From Prosthecobacter sp. (GTDB lineage: Bacteria > Verrucomicrobiota > Verrucomicrobiia > Verrucomicrobiales > Verrucomicrobiaceae): DNA of 39,382 nt. Numbering within the stretch: position 1 is the stretch's first letter; each line of letters opens with the position of its first letter. The stretch spans positions 1-39,382 of the forward strand of contig NZ_JAGRPF010000182.1 of NCBI RefSeq assembly GCF_020439865.1. The letters are read 5' to 3'. Under the pieces are notes generated by a model. The model was not told where the DNA came from. It saw only the letters and a list, made by a program, of their open reading frames with translations, and searched no databases. Position numbers and translations under genes: made by a program. Positions 24,788 to 32,613 of this stretch are shown piece after piece.

Positions 24788-25615
24788 GTCCGCCAGTGCG
24801 ATGGCAAAACGCCGCTGGTCTTCCGGACGCTCGCGCACGTTGTGCCACGGGCACTCGACCTGAATGGCGCTCACCGTGCCGCCATTGCGCGAACCGTGCG
24901 CGGCGACGTCATACACGCCGCTGAAGTAGCCGGCTAGGAGGCCGGGGTTTGGTTTCGAAGGGCAGGGCAGGCAGCGAAAACCACCGCGGTTTTCCAGCAG
25001 GCCGCCCAAACTCTGCGGTCCTCGCAGCAGCTCTGCAAAGCTTTGAGGTGAGCGTTTGTCGAGATCACGAATGCTGGTGGAGGCGATCAGCGCCGCATCC
25101 GCATTCAGTTCGGCATCGGAGCGTTTCAGCATGTCCGCCTTGACCAGATAGCCCAGTTCCACCCGCTGATCGAGATGGCGATGCCCGTGAATGTCCAGCA
25201 GCAGTCCCATGCCGTGCTTTTTCATCACGCTGGCGCAGGCAGCTGTGGCTCCGTCATGAAAACGGCGCCAGGCCGCCTCCGCCGTGGGATCTCCTTGGGC
25301 GGCCTCCTTGATTTCGCGATTCGGGTCCAGCTTGGTGCGGTGTAGGCGGGAAATGATCGCGTGCGGCCGGCCGCCGTAGCGCTTCTCGAGTTCCTCGATG
25401 ATCATTTCGGACAGCTGGATGGTGTTGGCATCCATGCCGGTGACCCCGTAGCGGCGCGCGAGTACATTCGACGGTTTCAAGGTCCCGCCATGGGGCACCG
25501 TTAGAATGATGGGAAGGCTGCCGCTGCGCACTTCGATGTACTTCTCGAGATCCGGTGTCTGCGCCTTGAGAACGACGGCGGAAATGAAAAGAAAAAACGG
25601 GATGCGCATGATCAT
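24740..25615 (-). CDS. Exported N-formylglutamate amidohydrolase-like protein
   Basis: This 291-residue protein begins with a hydrophobic leader (MIMRIPFFLFISAVVLKAQ) suggesting export; a second ATG two codons in is an equal alternative start. The body matches the N-formylglutamate amidohydrolase family (PF05013): ILTVPHGGTLKPSN near the start, ISRLHRTKLDPNREI, LLLDIHGHRH with the likely zinc histidines, and VECPWHNVRERPEDQRRFA at the end. Cytoplasmic relatives (HutG-type deformylases) hydrolyse N-formyl-glutamate in histidine breakdown. An exported form probably acts on another amide. No hut genes are nearby. Its 5' end is divergent from the PQQ-propeller gene (48 bp between starts). Confidence 0.75.
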   Translation of the reverse strand: MIMRIPFFLFISAVVLKAQTPDLEKYIEVRSGSLPIILTVPHGGTLKPSNVLARRYGVTGMDANTIQLSEMIIEELEKRYGGRPHAIISRLHRTKLDPNREIKEAAQGDPTAEAAWRRFHDGATAACASVMKKHGMGLLLDIHGHRHLDQRVELGYLVKADMLKRSDAELNADAALIASTSIRDLDKRSPQSFAELLRGPQSLGGLLENRGGFRCLPCPSKPNPGLLAGYFSGVYDVAAHGSRNGGTVSAIQVECPWHNVRERPEDQRRFAIALADSLGVYFEIHFGRKLK

Positions 25616-25663
25616 GGGCAGTGAAAGACAGTTCTCCGCCGCCCGCCACGTTTTTTCTCGCCC

Positions 25664-26959
25664 ATGATCCACCGCCTTCTTCTCCCCCTGCTGCTTCTTA
25701 CCTCCGTCTCCAATGCCGGCAACTGGCCCGAGTGGCGTGGAACCGCGCAAGGCCGCGCGAACGCCTCGGGCCTGCCGGAAACCTGGAGTGAAACGAGCAA
25801 CGTCGCTTGGAAGACAGAGTTGCCGGGCCGCGGCCACTCCACGCCGGTGATGTGGGGGGAGCAGATCTGGATCACCACCGCCTTCGAGAAACCTGCCACA
25901 CCCGAGGAGGCCAAGCGCCGACTTGAATCGAACACCGGTGACCAGCCGCTCACGGTTCTTGGTTCCGTCAGCCTTCATGTGCTGTGCGTGGATCGGAACA
26001 GCGGCAAGATCCTCCACGACATCGAACTCCTGAATGTGAAGGACCCGCAGTGGGCGCATCAGCTCAACAGCTACGCCTCACCGACGCCGGTGCTCGAAGA
26101 AGGGCGCCTCTACGCGCATTTCGGCTCCTTTGGCACTGTCGCGCTCGACACCAAGACGCTGAGGGTGCTGTGGAAGAATGAGGAGCTGCATGTCATGCAC
26201 GAAAACGGACCGGGATCGACCGGCGTTTTGTTTGGCGACAAGCTGATCGCGCACTTCGACGGCAGCGATCAGCAGTTTATCGCCGCGTTCGACAAGAACA
26301 CCGGCAAGGTCGCATGGAAAACAGCGCGCAGCGGCGAGATGGACCCGCGCGCGCAGCAGCGCAAAGCCTACGGTACGCCGCTCGTCGTCACCATGAACGG
26401 CCGGCCAACCGTCGTCAGCTCCGCCGCCAGCAACATCTACGGCTACGATCCGCAGACCGGCGAAGAACTGTGGAAGATCCCTTACGGTGAGCTGGGCTTC
26501 TCCATGTCCACCGTGCCTGTTGCCGACGATCAGCAGGTTTACTTCAGCACGGCGTTTGGTAAATCGCAGGTGATCGCGTTGAAGTACGCGGGACTGAAGA
26601 CGCCGGAGATCGCCTGGCGGAACAACAAGAACGCGCCGAAGATGTGCTCGCCTGTTCTGAGCAACGGGTTGCTCTTTTACGTCGATGACGGCGGCATCGT
26701 GAGCTGTGTGGACACGAAGACCGGTGAGGCTCTCTACCGCGAACGTCTCGGCGGCAAGTTCAGTGCCTCACCGATTCTCGCCGATGGCAAACTCTACTTC
26801 TGCAGCCGCGAAGGTGTCGTGAGCATCGTGCCTGCGACCAAGGAGTTTAAAATCCTCGCTCAGAACACGCTCGACGGTCCGATCATGGCCAGCCCGATCG
26901 CCGATGGCAGCGCCCTGTTCATCCGCACGGACAAGGCGCTGTACAAGATCGGGAAGTGA
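25664..26959 (+). CDS. Exported PQQ-type beta-propeller protein
   Basis: This 431-residue protein has a signal peptide, MIHRLLLPLLLLTSVSNA, and then NWPEWRGTAQGRANASGLPE, the entry motif of the PQQ-like propellers common in Planctomycetota and Verrucomicrobiota. Repeats carry the typical D.ktG...W blade ends: DRNSGKILHD, DTKTLRVLWKNEE, DKNTGKVAWKT, DPQTGEELWKIP and DTKTGEALYRERLGG. The residues needed to bind PQQ in dehydrogenases are not evident, so it is more likely a structural or binding propeller than a quinoprotein. It directly abuts the convergent SGNH hydrolase. It should not be linked to the PqqD-like gene eight kilobases away on name alone. Confidence 0.85.
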   Translation: MIHRLLLPLLLLTSVSNAGNWPEWRGTAQGRANASGLPETWSETSNVAWKTELPGRGHSTPVMWGEQIWITTAFEKPATPEEAKRRLESNTGDQPLTVLGSVSLHVLCVDRNSGKILHDIELLNVKDPQWAHQLNSYASPTPVLEEGRLYAHFGSFGTVALDTKTLRVLWKNEELHVMHENGPGSTGVLFGDKLIAHFDGSDQQFIAAFDKNTGKVAWKTARSGEMDPRAQQRKAYGTPLVVTMNGRPTVVSSAASNIYGYDPQTGEELWKIPYGELGFSMSTVPVADDQQVYFSTAFGKSQVIALKYAGLKTPEIAWRNNKNAPKMCSPVLSNGLLFYVDDGGIVSCVDTKTGEALYRERLGGKFSASPILADGKLYFCSREGVVSIVPATKEFKILAQNTLDGPIMASPIADGSALFIRTDKALYKIGK

Positions 26960-28078
26960 TTACTTCAGCGCTTCACGCAGCACCGGTTCGAAGATGTCCG
27001 CCTGGCGCATGAAGCCGAGGTCGGTTCCGTGGGAGGCGTCGTTGGAGCCGTCGGCATCGGTGCCGTAGAGCGCATCGCCGCTGATGTAATGGAGGTTGGG
27101 CACCTTCTCGGTCTTGAGCTGCTCGTAGGCGGCTTTCAGCGCGGCGTGGTTGTCGTCGTGGAATTTTGCTTTGGCCGGAGTGATCCAGGAATTGGTGAAA
27201 CGGCGGTCTTCGACGAGGACGATGGGCGTTGTCGCGTGTTTGGAGCGCAGTTGCTTCACCAGCGGCACGCACTTCGCTGTCACATCGGCGGGACCCATGT
27301 TCGGGCAGCAATCGATAACAATGACGGCGGCCTCGAATTCGTTGATCAGATCACCGACGGCGGCGTCCATGCGTCCATTGCCGGAAAAGCCGATGTTGAT
27401 GACAGGACGGTCGAAGCGACGACCGAGAATCGCCGTGTGAACCATGCCGGGACGTGACGCGTTCGCACCGTGAGTGATGGAGGTGCCGTAGAAGACGATG
27501 GGCTTGTCCTTTCGCGGAGCGAGGCCTTCGAACTTCGCGTTCGCAGGCACGCCGATCTCGAGTTTGTCGATGCCGTTGTAGAGTGGCAGGTACGCGCAGA
27601 ATTCATGCTCGCCGGGAGTGAGACCGCTGATCATCACGGCTTCGACGTGCTGCTTGTCCGGCTTTGTGCAGGTGACCCAGCGCCACTGGCCTTTGTCATC
27701 GCGCGCATAGAGGTCGAGTCCGCTCACACCCGTCGCAGGCATCGCGGGCATGGCGATGCCGGAGTCCATCAAATCGTAGCGGCAGTAGATTGCGTCTGCG
27801 TTGGTCTTGAAGCGCACCATCATGCCCGCGCTGTCACGGCTGAGGCCCCACACGGCGGGCGTGACTTTTCCTTCGGCTTTCGCCGGGAGTCGATCGAACC
27901 AGCGCTTGCGCTCCTGATCGCCCCACCCGCGGCCTTCCACGCCCCAGGTCGTCACATCATGCCATTGCGCATCCGCCGGAATGGTCGGCCCCTTCGGTTT
28001 GGCCGGAGCTTTGGGCGCGGCGGTTTGAGCGAACAGCGAGGCGCTGACAAGAAGGGAGAGGAGAATGGCTGGTTTCAT
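26960..28078 (-). CDS. Exported SGNH/GDSL-type hydrolase
   Basis: This 372-residue protein has a signal peptide (MKPAILLSLLVSASLFAQ) and a Pro/Lys/Ala-rich linker. A beta-rich N-terminal domain (residues about 35-185) is followed by an SGNH hydrolase domain: IVFYGTSITHGANASRPG carries the nucleophile serine in a GxSI(T)xG block, INIGFSGNGRMD is block II with Gly, VIVIDCCPNMG is block III with Asn, and GSNDASHGTDLGFMRQAD carries the catalytic Asp-x-x-His. The two-domain layout resembles acetyl-esterases of carbohydrate family CE2/SGNH and suggests deacetylation of a polysaccharide. The substrate is not determinable. No space separates its stop from the convergent propeller gene. Confidence 0.88.
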   Translation of the reverse strand: MKPAILLSLLVSASLFAQTAAPKAPAKPKGPTIPADAQWHDVTTWGVEGRGWGDQERKRWFDRLPAKAEGKVTPAVWGLSRDSAGMMVRFKTNADAIYCRYDLMDSGIAMPAMPATGVSGLDLYARDDKGQWRWVTCTKPDKQHVEAVMISGLTPGEHEFCAYLPLYNGIDKLEIGVPANAKFEGLAPRKDKPIVFYGTSITHGANASRPGMVHTAILGRRFDRPVINIGFSGNGRMDAAVGDLINEFEAAVIVIDCCPNMGPADVTAKCVPLVKQLRSKHATTPIVLVEDRRFTNSWITPAKAKFHDDNHAALKAAYEQLKTEKVPNLHYISGDALYGTDADGSNDASHGTDLGFMRQADIFEPVLREALK

Positions 28079-28137
28079 GGAGGCGAAGTTAACGCAGCCT
28101 CACGATGCGAATCTTGCGCATTCTAAGTGCGGGATCT

Positions 28138-28240
28138 GAGTATCGAACATCGAACAAGGACCCTTGAATGATGAAATGATGACTGCCGGCCACCTTCCGG
28201 CCTTCAAGGTTCATCATTCCTTGTTCGTGATTCGATATTC
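28138..28240. repeat. Imperfect ~100-bp inverted repeat between ssb and the SGNH gene
   Basis: The left arm (28138-28175) reads GAGTATCGAACATCGAACAAGGA, interrupted by CCCTTGA, then ATGATGAA. The reverse complement of the right arm (28210-28240) reads GAATATCGAATCACGAACAAGGA and then ATGATGAA. The centre holds a GGCC...GGCC core. It fills most of the 175-bp gap and has no open frame. It could be a MITE-like or REP-like dispersed element, or a bidirectional structure downstream of ssb; I cannot tell its copy number here. Confidence 0.6.
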
Positions 28241-28253
28241 CTTTCCTCGACGA

Positions 28254-28781
28254 TCAAAACGGAATGTCGTCGTCTTCCATGCCATCCGTGATCGGACCTT
28301 CGCCGAACTCATCGTTTTGACGGGCAGGAGCCGGACGCTGCGGCGGACGTTGTTGAGAGGCGGGGCGCTGTTGCGGGCGCTGCTGAGGACGGCTGTAGCC
28401 GCCGCCTTCGTCATCACCACCACCGCCGGCAGGGCCGCGGTCGCCACCAGGGCTGCCGAGGAACTGCATCTGCTCGCCGACGACGCGCATGCGTGTGCGC
28501 TTCTGGCCGGTCTGCTTGTCCTCCCAGGAATCCATCTGCAGGCGGCCCTCGATGAAGACCGGGCGGCCTTTGTGCAGGTATTTGCCGGCGAGTTCGGCCA
28601 TCTTGGACCAGAGGACGACGTCCACGAAGGTCACCTCCTCCACCTTTTCACCACTGTCAGAAGTGTACACGCGGTTCACCGCGAGACCGATGTCGCAGAC
28701 GGCGCTGCCCTTGGGGGTGTAGCGCACTTCGGGGTCGCGGGTCAGATTTCCGATGAGCATGACTTTGTTGTAGGAGGCCAT
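28254..28781 (-). CDS. ssb: Single-stranded DNA-binding protein
   Basis: This 175-residue protein begins MASYNKVMLIGNLTRDPEVR, the standard SSB N-terminus with the OB-fold first strands. It continues with FVDVVLWSKMAELAGKYLHK, VFIEGRLQMDSWEDK and TRMRVVGEQMQFLG (residues 1-110). The linker is Gly, Gln, Pro and Arg-rich with repeated RPQQRPQQRP elements. The protein ends in the acidic tip MEDDDIPF, which recruits replication and repair partners. The protein coats ssDNA as a tetramer. The start codon at 28781 matches the family N-terminus; codons further upstream do not. Confidence 0.97.
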   Translation of the reverse strand: MASYNKVMLIGNLTRDPEVRYTPKGSAVCDIGLAVNRVYTSDSGEKVEEVTFVDVVLWSKMAELAGKYLHKGRPVFIEGRLQMDSWEDKQTGQKRTRMRVVGEQMQFLGSPGGDRGPAGGGGDDEGGGYSRPQQRPQQRPASQQRPPQRPAPARQNDEFGEGPITDGMEDDDIPF

Positions 28782-28823
28782 AATGAGGAGTGGTGGAGTG
28801 CTGGTGACGTGTCTTGGGGGCTG

Positions 28824-28862
28824 ACGTTGCCGGGGGGCGGTGCCTCCGGCAATGTATTTTTT
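28824..28862 (+). terminator. Terminator-like hairpin in the leader of the XerC/D gene
   Basis: ACGTTGCCGG (28824-28833) pairs with CCGGCAATGT (28846-28855; one G-T pair) around a G-rich loop, and a run of six T follows at 28857-28862. It is oriented on the + strand, 31 bp before the recombinase start. No + strand gene lies just upstream (ssb is on the - strand), so it would act as a leader attenuator or block antisense read-through from the ssb region. Confidence 0.6.
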
Positions 28863-28893
28863 GTCATCCGGGGCGGTCGTGCCATGCTGAGGC

Positions 28894-29787
28894 GTGCTGA
28901 ATCTCATCGACAGCTTCATTCTCCATCTGGCGACCGAGCGCGGCCTGTCCGTGAATTATCAGCTCCTCGTGCGCCGGTTTCTGGAGGCCTTTGCCTCGTG
29001 GTTCAAAGAAAAGCACCAGTCCGAAAGCGTGGCCGCGGTGACCACGGAGCATCTGAGCGGCTACCTCGCCCAGCGTAAAAAGGACGGCATCGCCGCCTCG
29101 TCGGCGCGCATCGAACTCATCGCACTGAAGATCTTTTTTCGGTGGCTGACGACTCGGAAACACATCGCCGCCGATCCGGCGGAGCCGATTCTGCCGCCGC
29201 GGCAGGAGAAACATCTGCCGGACTCCTTGAATGAGCAGGACGTCCGCAGGCTCGTCGAGTCCGTGAATGGCACCGGGCCGCTGGACCGTCGCGATCGGGC
29301 CATTCTGGAGCTGTTTTATGCGAGCGGCGTGCGTTTGTCAGAACTCGCCGATGCGCGGCTGGAAAATCTCAGTCTCGAAGAGGGCTGGATTCGCGTCACG
29401 GGCAAGGGGTCCAAGACGAGGCTCTCACCCGTGGGCGGCGCAGCCCGCGAGGCGATCGCCGCCTACGTCGAGCACGCGCGGCCCGCGCTGGTGAAACCCA
29501 AATCGCAGAGCCACATCTTCATCTCACGCAACGGCACGCGGCTGACGCCGGCGCGCATCCAGCAGATTGTGAAGGAGCGCGCGGCCTTGTGCGGCATCGA
29601 TCCCGCGCGCGTGCATCCGCACACGCTGCGGCACAGCTTTGCCACGCATCTCCTCAACAACGGTGCCGACCTGCGGGTGATCCAGGAGATGCTCGGACAC
29701 GCGGACATCTCGACGACGCAGATCTACACCCACGTGGATCAGGCGCGGCTGAAGGACGTGCATCGTCGGTTTCACCCGAGAGCGTGA
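28894..29787 (+). CDS. xerD: XerC/XerD-type tyrosine recombinase
   Basis: This 297-residue protein, the usual XerC/D length, begins with GTG. The N-terminal SAM-like domain (LNLIDSFILHLATERGLS ... LKIFFRWLTT) is followed by the catalytic domain with all six conserved residues: Arg in ASGVRLSELA, Lys in VTGKGSKTR, His and Arg in HTLRHSFATHLL, His in LGHADISTT, and Tyr in TQIYTHVD. It probably resolves chromosome dimers at dif with FtsK. Whether it is XerC or XerD is not certain from sequence alone; the end LKDVHRRFHPRA is XerD-like. No att site or integrase cargo is near, so it is not part of a mobile element. It overlaps the convergent psd by 16 bp. Confidence 0.9.
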   Translation: MLNLIDSFILHLATERGLSVNYQLLVRRFLEAFASWFKEKHQSESVAAVTTEHLSGYLAQRKKDGIAASSARIELIALKIFFRWLTTRKHIAADPAEPILPPRQEKHLPDSLNEQDVRRLVESVNGTGPLDRRDRAILELFYASGVRLSELADARLENLSLEEGWIRVTGKGSKTRLSPVGGAAREAIAAYVEHARPALVKPKSQSHIFISRNGTRLTPARIQQIVKERAALCGIDPARVHPHTLRHSFATHLLNNGADLRVIQEMLGHADISTTQIYTHVDQARLKDVHRRFHPRA

Positions 29788-30674
29788 GCGCACACATCGC
29801 CCATGCGGGCGTAAACCTCGCGGCCGACTTTGCTGTGCTCGATCAAATCGTCGGAGAAGCGAATTTTGCCGGGTTCGAAGATCGTGATGCAGCAGGAGCC
29901 GCCGAAACGAAAATAGCCTTTTTCATCGCCTTTCGCGATGGTCGTGCCTGGCGCGAACGTTTGCACGATGGAACCGACGCAGGTGGCGCCAACTTCGAGC
30001 AGGAGGACAGCCCCCAACGCCGGAGAACGCAGGACAGTGATCTCGCGTTTGTTTTCCCAGTGAATGCTGGCCCGGCGGCGTAACGCGATCGGGCTGACGG
30101 AATAGAGCGGCCCGTCGATGAGGCGGGAGGCCTCAGGAGTTCCGTCGCACGGAAAATGAAAGCGGTGGTAGTCCACCGGACAGAGACGTGAGATGAGCAT
30201 GCTGCCGCGGGCAAAGCGCCCGGCGAGGTTGGAGTCACGCAGGAGGGAGGGGAGGTCAAAGCGGATGCCTTTGACGAAGAAGTCGTCACATGCGGCGATG
30301 TCAGGCAGCACGAGGTGGCGGCCGTCTGCGGGGAAGGCGATCTCGTTTTCACCCGCGGCGATGGGGCGAGCCTGCGGCTTCAGCTTGCGGTAAAAGAACT
30401 CGTTGAAGGTGCGGAAGGAGTCTGGGGCGTCGGCGAATTCGCTGACATCCACGCCGTAGGTGGCGAGAAAAGGGGCGACCTTGGCGCGGCTGGCTGGGGC
30501 GTCCATGCGGTCTCCATACCAGCGTGAGAACGCGGCCCGTTTCACCAGCGCGTGCAGCGGGAGCGCTCCCAGCGGGTTCTCGTAGGTGAAGCGCAGAAAG
30601 CCCTCGCCGTACACCGCCTCAGTCTCGATGCGCTGGGTGAGTCGGTTGAAAAAGGTGATGGGTGCGGCCGGCAT
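29772..30674 (-). CDS. psd: Phosphatidylserine decarboxylase proenzyme
   Basis: This 300-residue protein converts phosphatidylserine to phosphatidylethanolamine at the inner membrane. It is a self-cleaving pyruvoyl enzyme: the FRFGGSCCITIF segment near the C-terminus carries the GGS-type processing site (GGS/LGS in the family), whose serine becomes the pyruvoyl group. Other family blocks are RTFNEFFYRKLKP, ISRLCPVDYHRFHFPCDG (catalytic Asp-His region), DGPLYSVSPIAL, and VGATCVGSIVQTF. The two cysteines after the serine are a slight variation on the usual GGST. The ATG at 30674 was chosen; a TTG nine codons upstream is possible. Confidence 0.92.
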   Translation of the reverse strand: MPAAPITFFNRLTQRIETEAVYGEGFLRFTYENPLGALPLHALVKRAAFSRWYGDRMDAPASRAKVAPFLATYGVDVSEFADAPDSFRTFNEFFYRKLKPQARPIAAGENEIAFPADGRHLVLPDIAACDDFFVKGIRFDLPSLLRDSNLAGRFARGSMLISRLCPVDYHRFHFPCDGTPEASRLIDGPLYSVSPIALRRRASIHWENKREITVLRSPALGAVLLLEVGATCVGSIVQTFAPGTTIAKGDEKGYFRFGGSCCITIFEPGKIRFSDDLIEHSKVGREVYARMGDVCAHALG

Positions 30675-30775
30675 GGGGTTATTCACATAGCGCCGTGCCA
30701 AGAAAACGCCACACGAACAAAGCTGGCGACAAAGCTGATTCGAGGCATAGTCGCGGCCCTTTCACGACCGATCGT

Positions 30776-32608
30776 ATGACCGAACCCGAAACCAGCTCTG
30801 ACAACCAGCCGCAACCTCAAGCCGGCCTGGTCGATCTTTCCGATTTGAAAATGATGCCCGCGTGGGTGGGCGAGTTCGGTAAGGAGGAGAAGATCAAGCA
30901 ACGCTATGCTGGAGCCGAAGACCGTCCGCAGCGCGGTGGCCGCGATGATCGTCGTGGCGGCTTTGGCGATCGCGGTCGCAGCGGCGGCCCGCCACCGCGT
31001 CGCGATGGCCCCGGAGGAGGCCGCCCAGGCGGCGGATTCCGTCCGCGTGGTGAAGGTGGCCCGCCCCGCCGCGATGGCGATGACCGTCGTGGCCCGCGTC
31101 GATTCGGAGATCGTGACCGTGGCGGCCCGCCGCAGCGTGAATGGGTCGAGATTCCGAAGGATGTGCAGATCACGATCTTTCCGGAGGATAAGGCGGTGGA
31201 TGCGCTCGCCGCGCACGTGCGCCAGACCGGGCATGCCTTCAGCATGTTTGACGCCGCACGTCTCGTGCTCGCCGGCGGTGATCGCTTCATGGTGCGCTTC
31301 CGCTGTGCGGAGGAGCGTGCCACGGGTCTCTATCACGTGCCTGCGGACGGCAGCCTCTTCCTCACACGCGATGAAGCGCTCGCTCATGTGCTGCACAGCG
31401 CCGCATTGGATGAGTTTTACCGCGTCGAGGAGATCGAACTCGAAGCTCCGAAGGGTGAGTTTGCCTCCGTGGCCGTCTGCGGCATGAGCGGCGAGCTCAT
31501 CGGTCCGCCGAGCCATCACAGCTATCAAACCGGTGTCATCCGGCTGCATCGCGAGCGCTTTTCCAACATGTCGATCGACGACTTCAAGCGTCGCATCCGC
31601 GTGGAGGCGAATCCGGAACTCGTCGCCAAGTGGAAGGAAAACATGAGCAAGGGACGCCGCTGGGTCTGCCTGAAGGGCGAAGTGCCCGAAGGAGGTGAAC
31701 CCACCGTGCTCAACTCCCGTGCCGACATGGAGGCGCATTTCCGCCGCACGTTTGGCAACGATGCCGTCATCGAAGTGCGTGACGCCACGGTTCCTGGTAA
31801 CATCGACAAGCAGAAGCTGTCGCATGTGTTCTTCATCATGCTCCGTCAGGCGGTGGACGCGGCGCGGAAGCATCTGTTTGAGATTTCGCAGAAGCTGGGC
31901 GCCGGTCTGGAGCGTCGCGGCATGAAGCTATTCAAGCGTCGTGCTGGCAAGCAGTTCGTCTCGCGCGTCAAACCCCGTGCGGTCGAATCCGGCATGGTGT
32001 TCTCCGACCGTCTGGCCGACATCGTGGAGATCTTGAAGAAGAACCACGGCATGATTTTGCATGAGCTGGTGGAATCGATTGTTCCATCCCCGGCCGCACC
32101 CGAGCAACCGGCGTCCGACACGCCGAGGCCGCCGACCGAAGAGCAGGTGGGTGTCATCAAGGACATCCGCTGGCTGGCAAACGAAGGCTACGTGATCGAA
32201 TACAGCGACGGCATGGTCTTCCTTGGCGTGCAGGGCGAACCTGCCGCGAAGAAAGAAGCTCCGGCCACCAAGGCGCAAGCGAAAGACAAAGCTCCGGCCG
32301 AAAGCGCCGAGGCAGCTCCTGCTGCGGAGGCAGAACAACAAGAAGCCCCGGTGGAAGAGTCACTGGCTGAAGAAGCGCTGGCCGAGGCGGCTCAAGCGGC
32401 GCTGGCAGGAGCTCCGGAAGAGGCTCCTGCAGCAGAGGAAACACCCGAAGCTGAGGCTGCTGAAGCAGAGCCGGAGGCCGCTGAACCGGTGCTGAAAGAA
32501 GTCCCGACGGAAGCATCCATAGAGGAAACGACACTGGCCGAAGAGGCTGAAGTGGCGCTTGCAGAATCCTCTGCGGAAGAACCTGCGGCGGAAGAAGGCG
32601 CCGCCTGA
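30776..32608 (+). CDS. RGG-rich protein with unknown core domain and acidic Ala/Glu tail
   Basis: This 610-residue protein has three regions. Residues about 48-127 are low complexity with repeated Arg-Gly-Gly, Gly-Gly-Pro and Arg-Asp blocks (DRPQRGGRDDRRGGFGDRGR), as in RNA-binding RGG boxes. Residues about 128-470 are a folded region I do not recognise (ITIFPEDKAVDALAAHVRQT, SHHSYQTGVIRLHRERFSNM, VCLKGEVPEGGEPT, AGKQFVSRVKPRAVESGMVF). A short segment follows (VGVIKDIRWLANEGYVIEYS, probably a small winged-helix-like element) and then about 110 residues of Ala/Glu/Pro. The basic RGG head and acidic tail suggest RNA or ribosome association; this is inference. The core may be a lineage-specific domain. 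The start MTEPETSS precedes the conserved-looking LVDLSDLKMMPAWVGEF. Confidence 0.8.
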   Translation: MTEPETSSDNQPQPQAGLVDLSDLKMMPAWVGEFGKEEKIKQRYAGAEDRPQRGGRDDRRGGFGDRGRSGGPPPRRDGPGGGRPGGGFRPRGEGGPPRRDGDDRRGPRRFGDRDRGGPPQREWVEIPKDVQITIFPEDKAVDALAAHVRQTGHAFSMFDAARLVLAGGDRFMVRFRCAEERATGLYHVPADGSLFLTRDEALAHVLHSAALDEFYRVEEIELEAPKGEFASVAVCGMSGELIGPPSHHSYQTGVIRLHRERFSNMSIDDFKRRIRVEANPELVAKWKENMSKGRRWVCLKGEVPEGGEPTVLNSRADMEAHFRRTFGNDAVIEVRDATVPGNIDKQKLSHVFFIMLRQAVDAARKHLFEISQKLGAGLERRGMKLFKRRAGKQFVSRVKPRAVESGMVFSDRLADIVEILKKNHGMILHELVESIVPSPAAPEQPASDTPRPPTEEQVGVIKDIRWLANEGYVIEYSDGMVFLGVQGEPAAKKEAPATKAQAKDKAPAESAEAAPAAEAEQQEAPVEESLAEEALAEAAQAALAGAPEEAPAAEETPEAEAAEAEPEAAEPVLKEVPTEASIEETTLAEEAEVALAESSAEEPAAEEGAA

Positions 32609-32613
32609 TCTTT

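Noticed and set aside
28894..29787. Integrase of a mobile element.
   Set aside because: Length and motifs match housekeeping XerC/D, and no attachment site, tRNA or cargo genes lie around it.
30900..31150. Tandem DNA repeat.
   Set aside because: The repetitive appearance comes from RGG-coding low complexity in one gene; units vary in length and order.
30683..31873. A 396-codon open frame on the - strand over the RGG protein gene.
   Set aside because: Composition mirrors the Arg/Gly codons of the sense gene, and it overlaps the psd promoter region.
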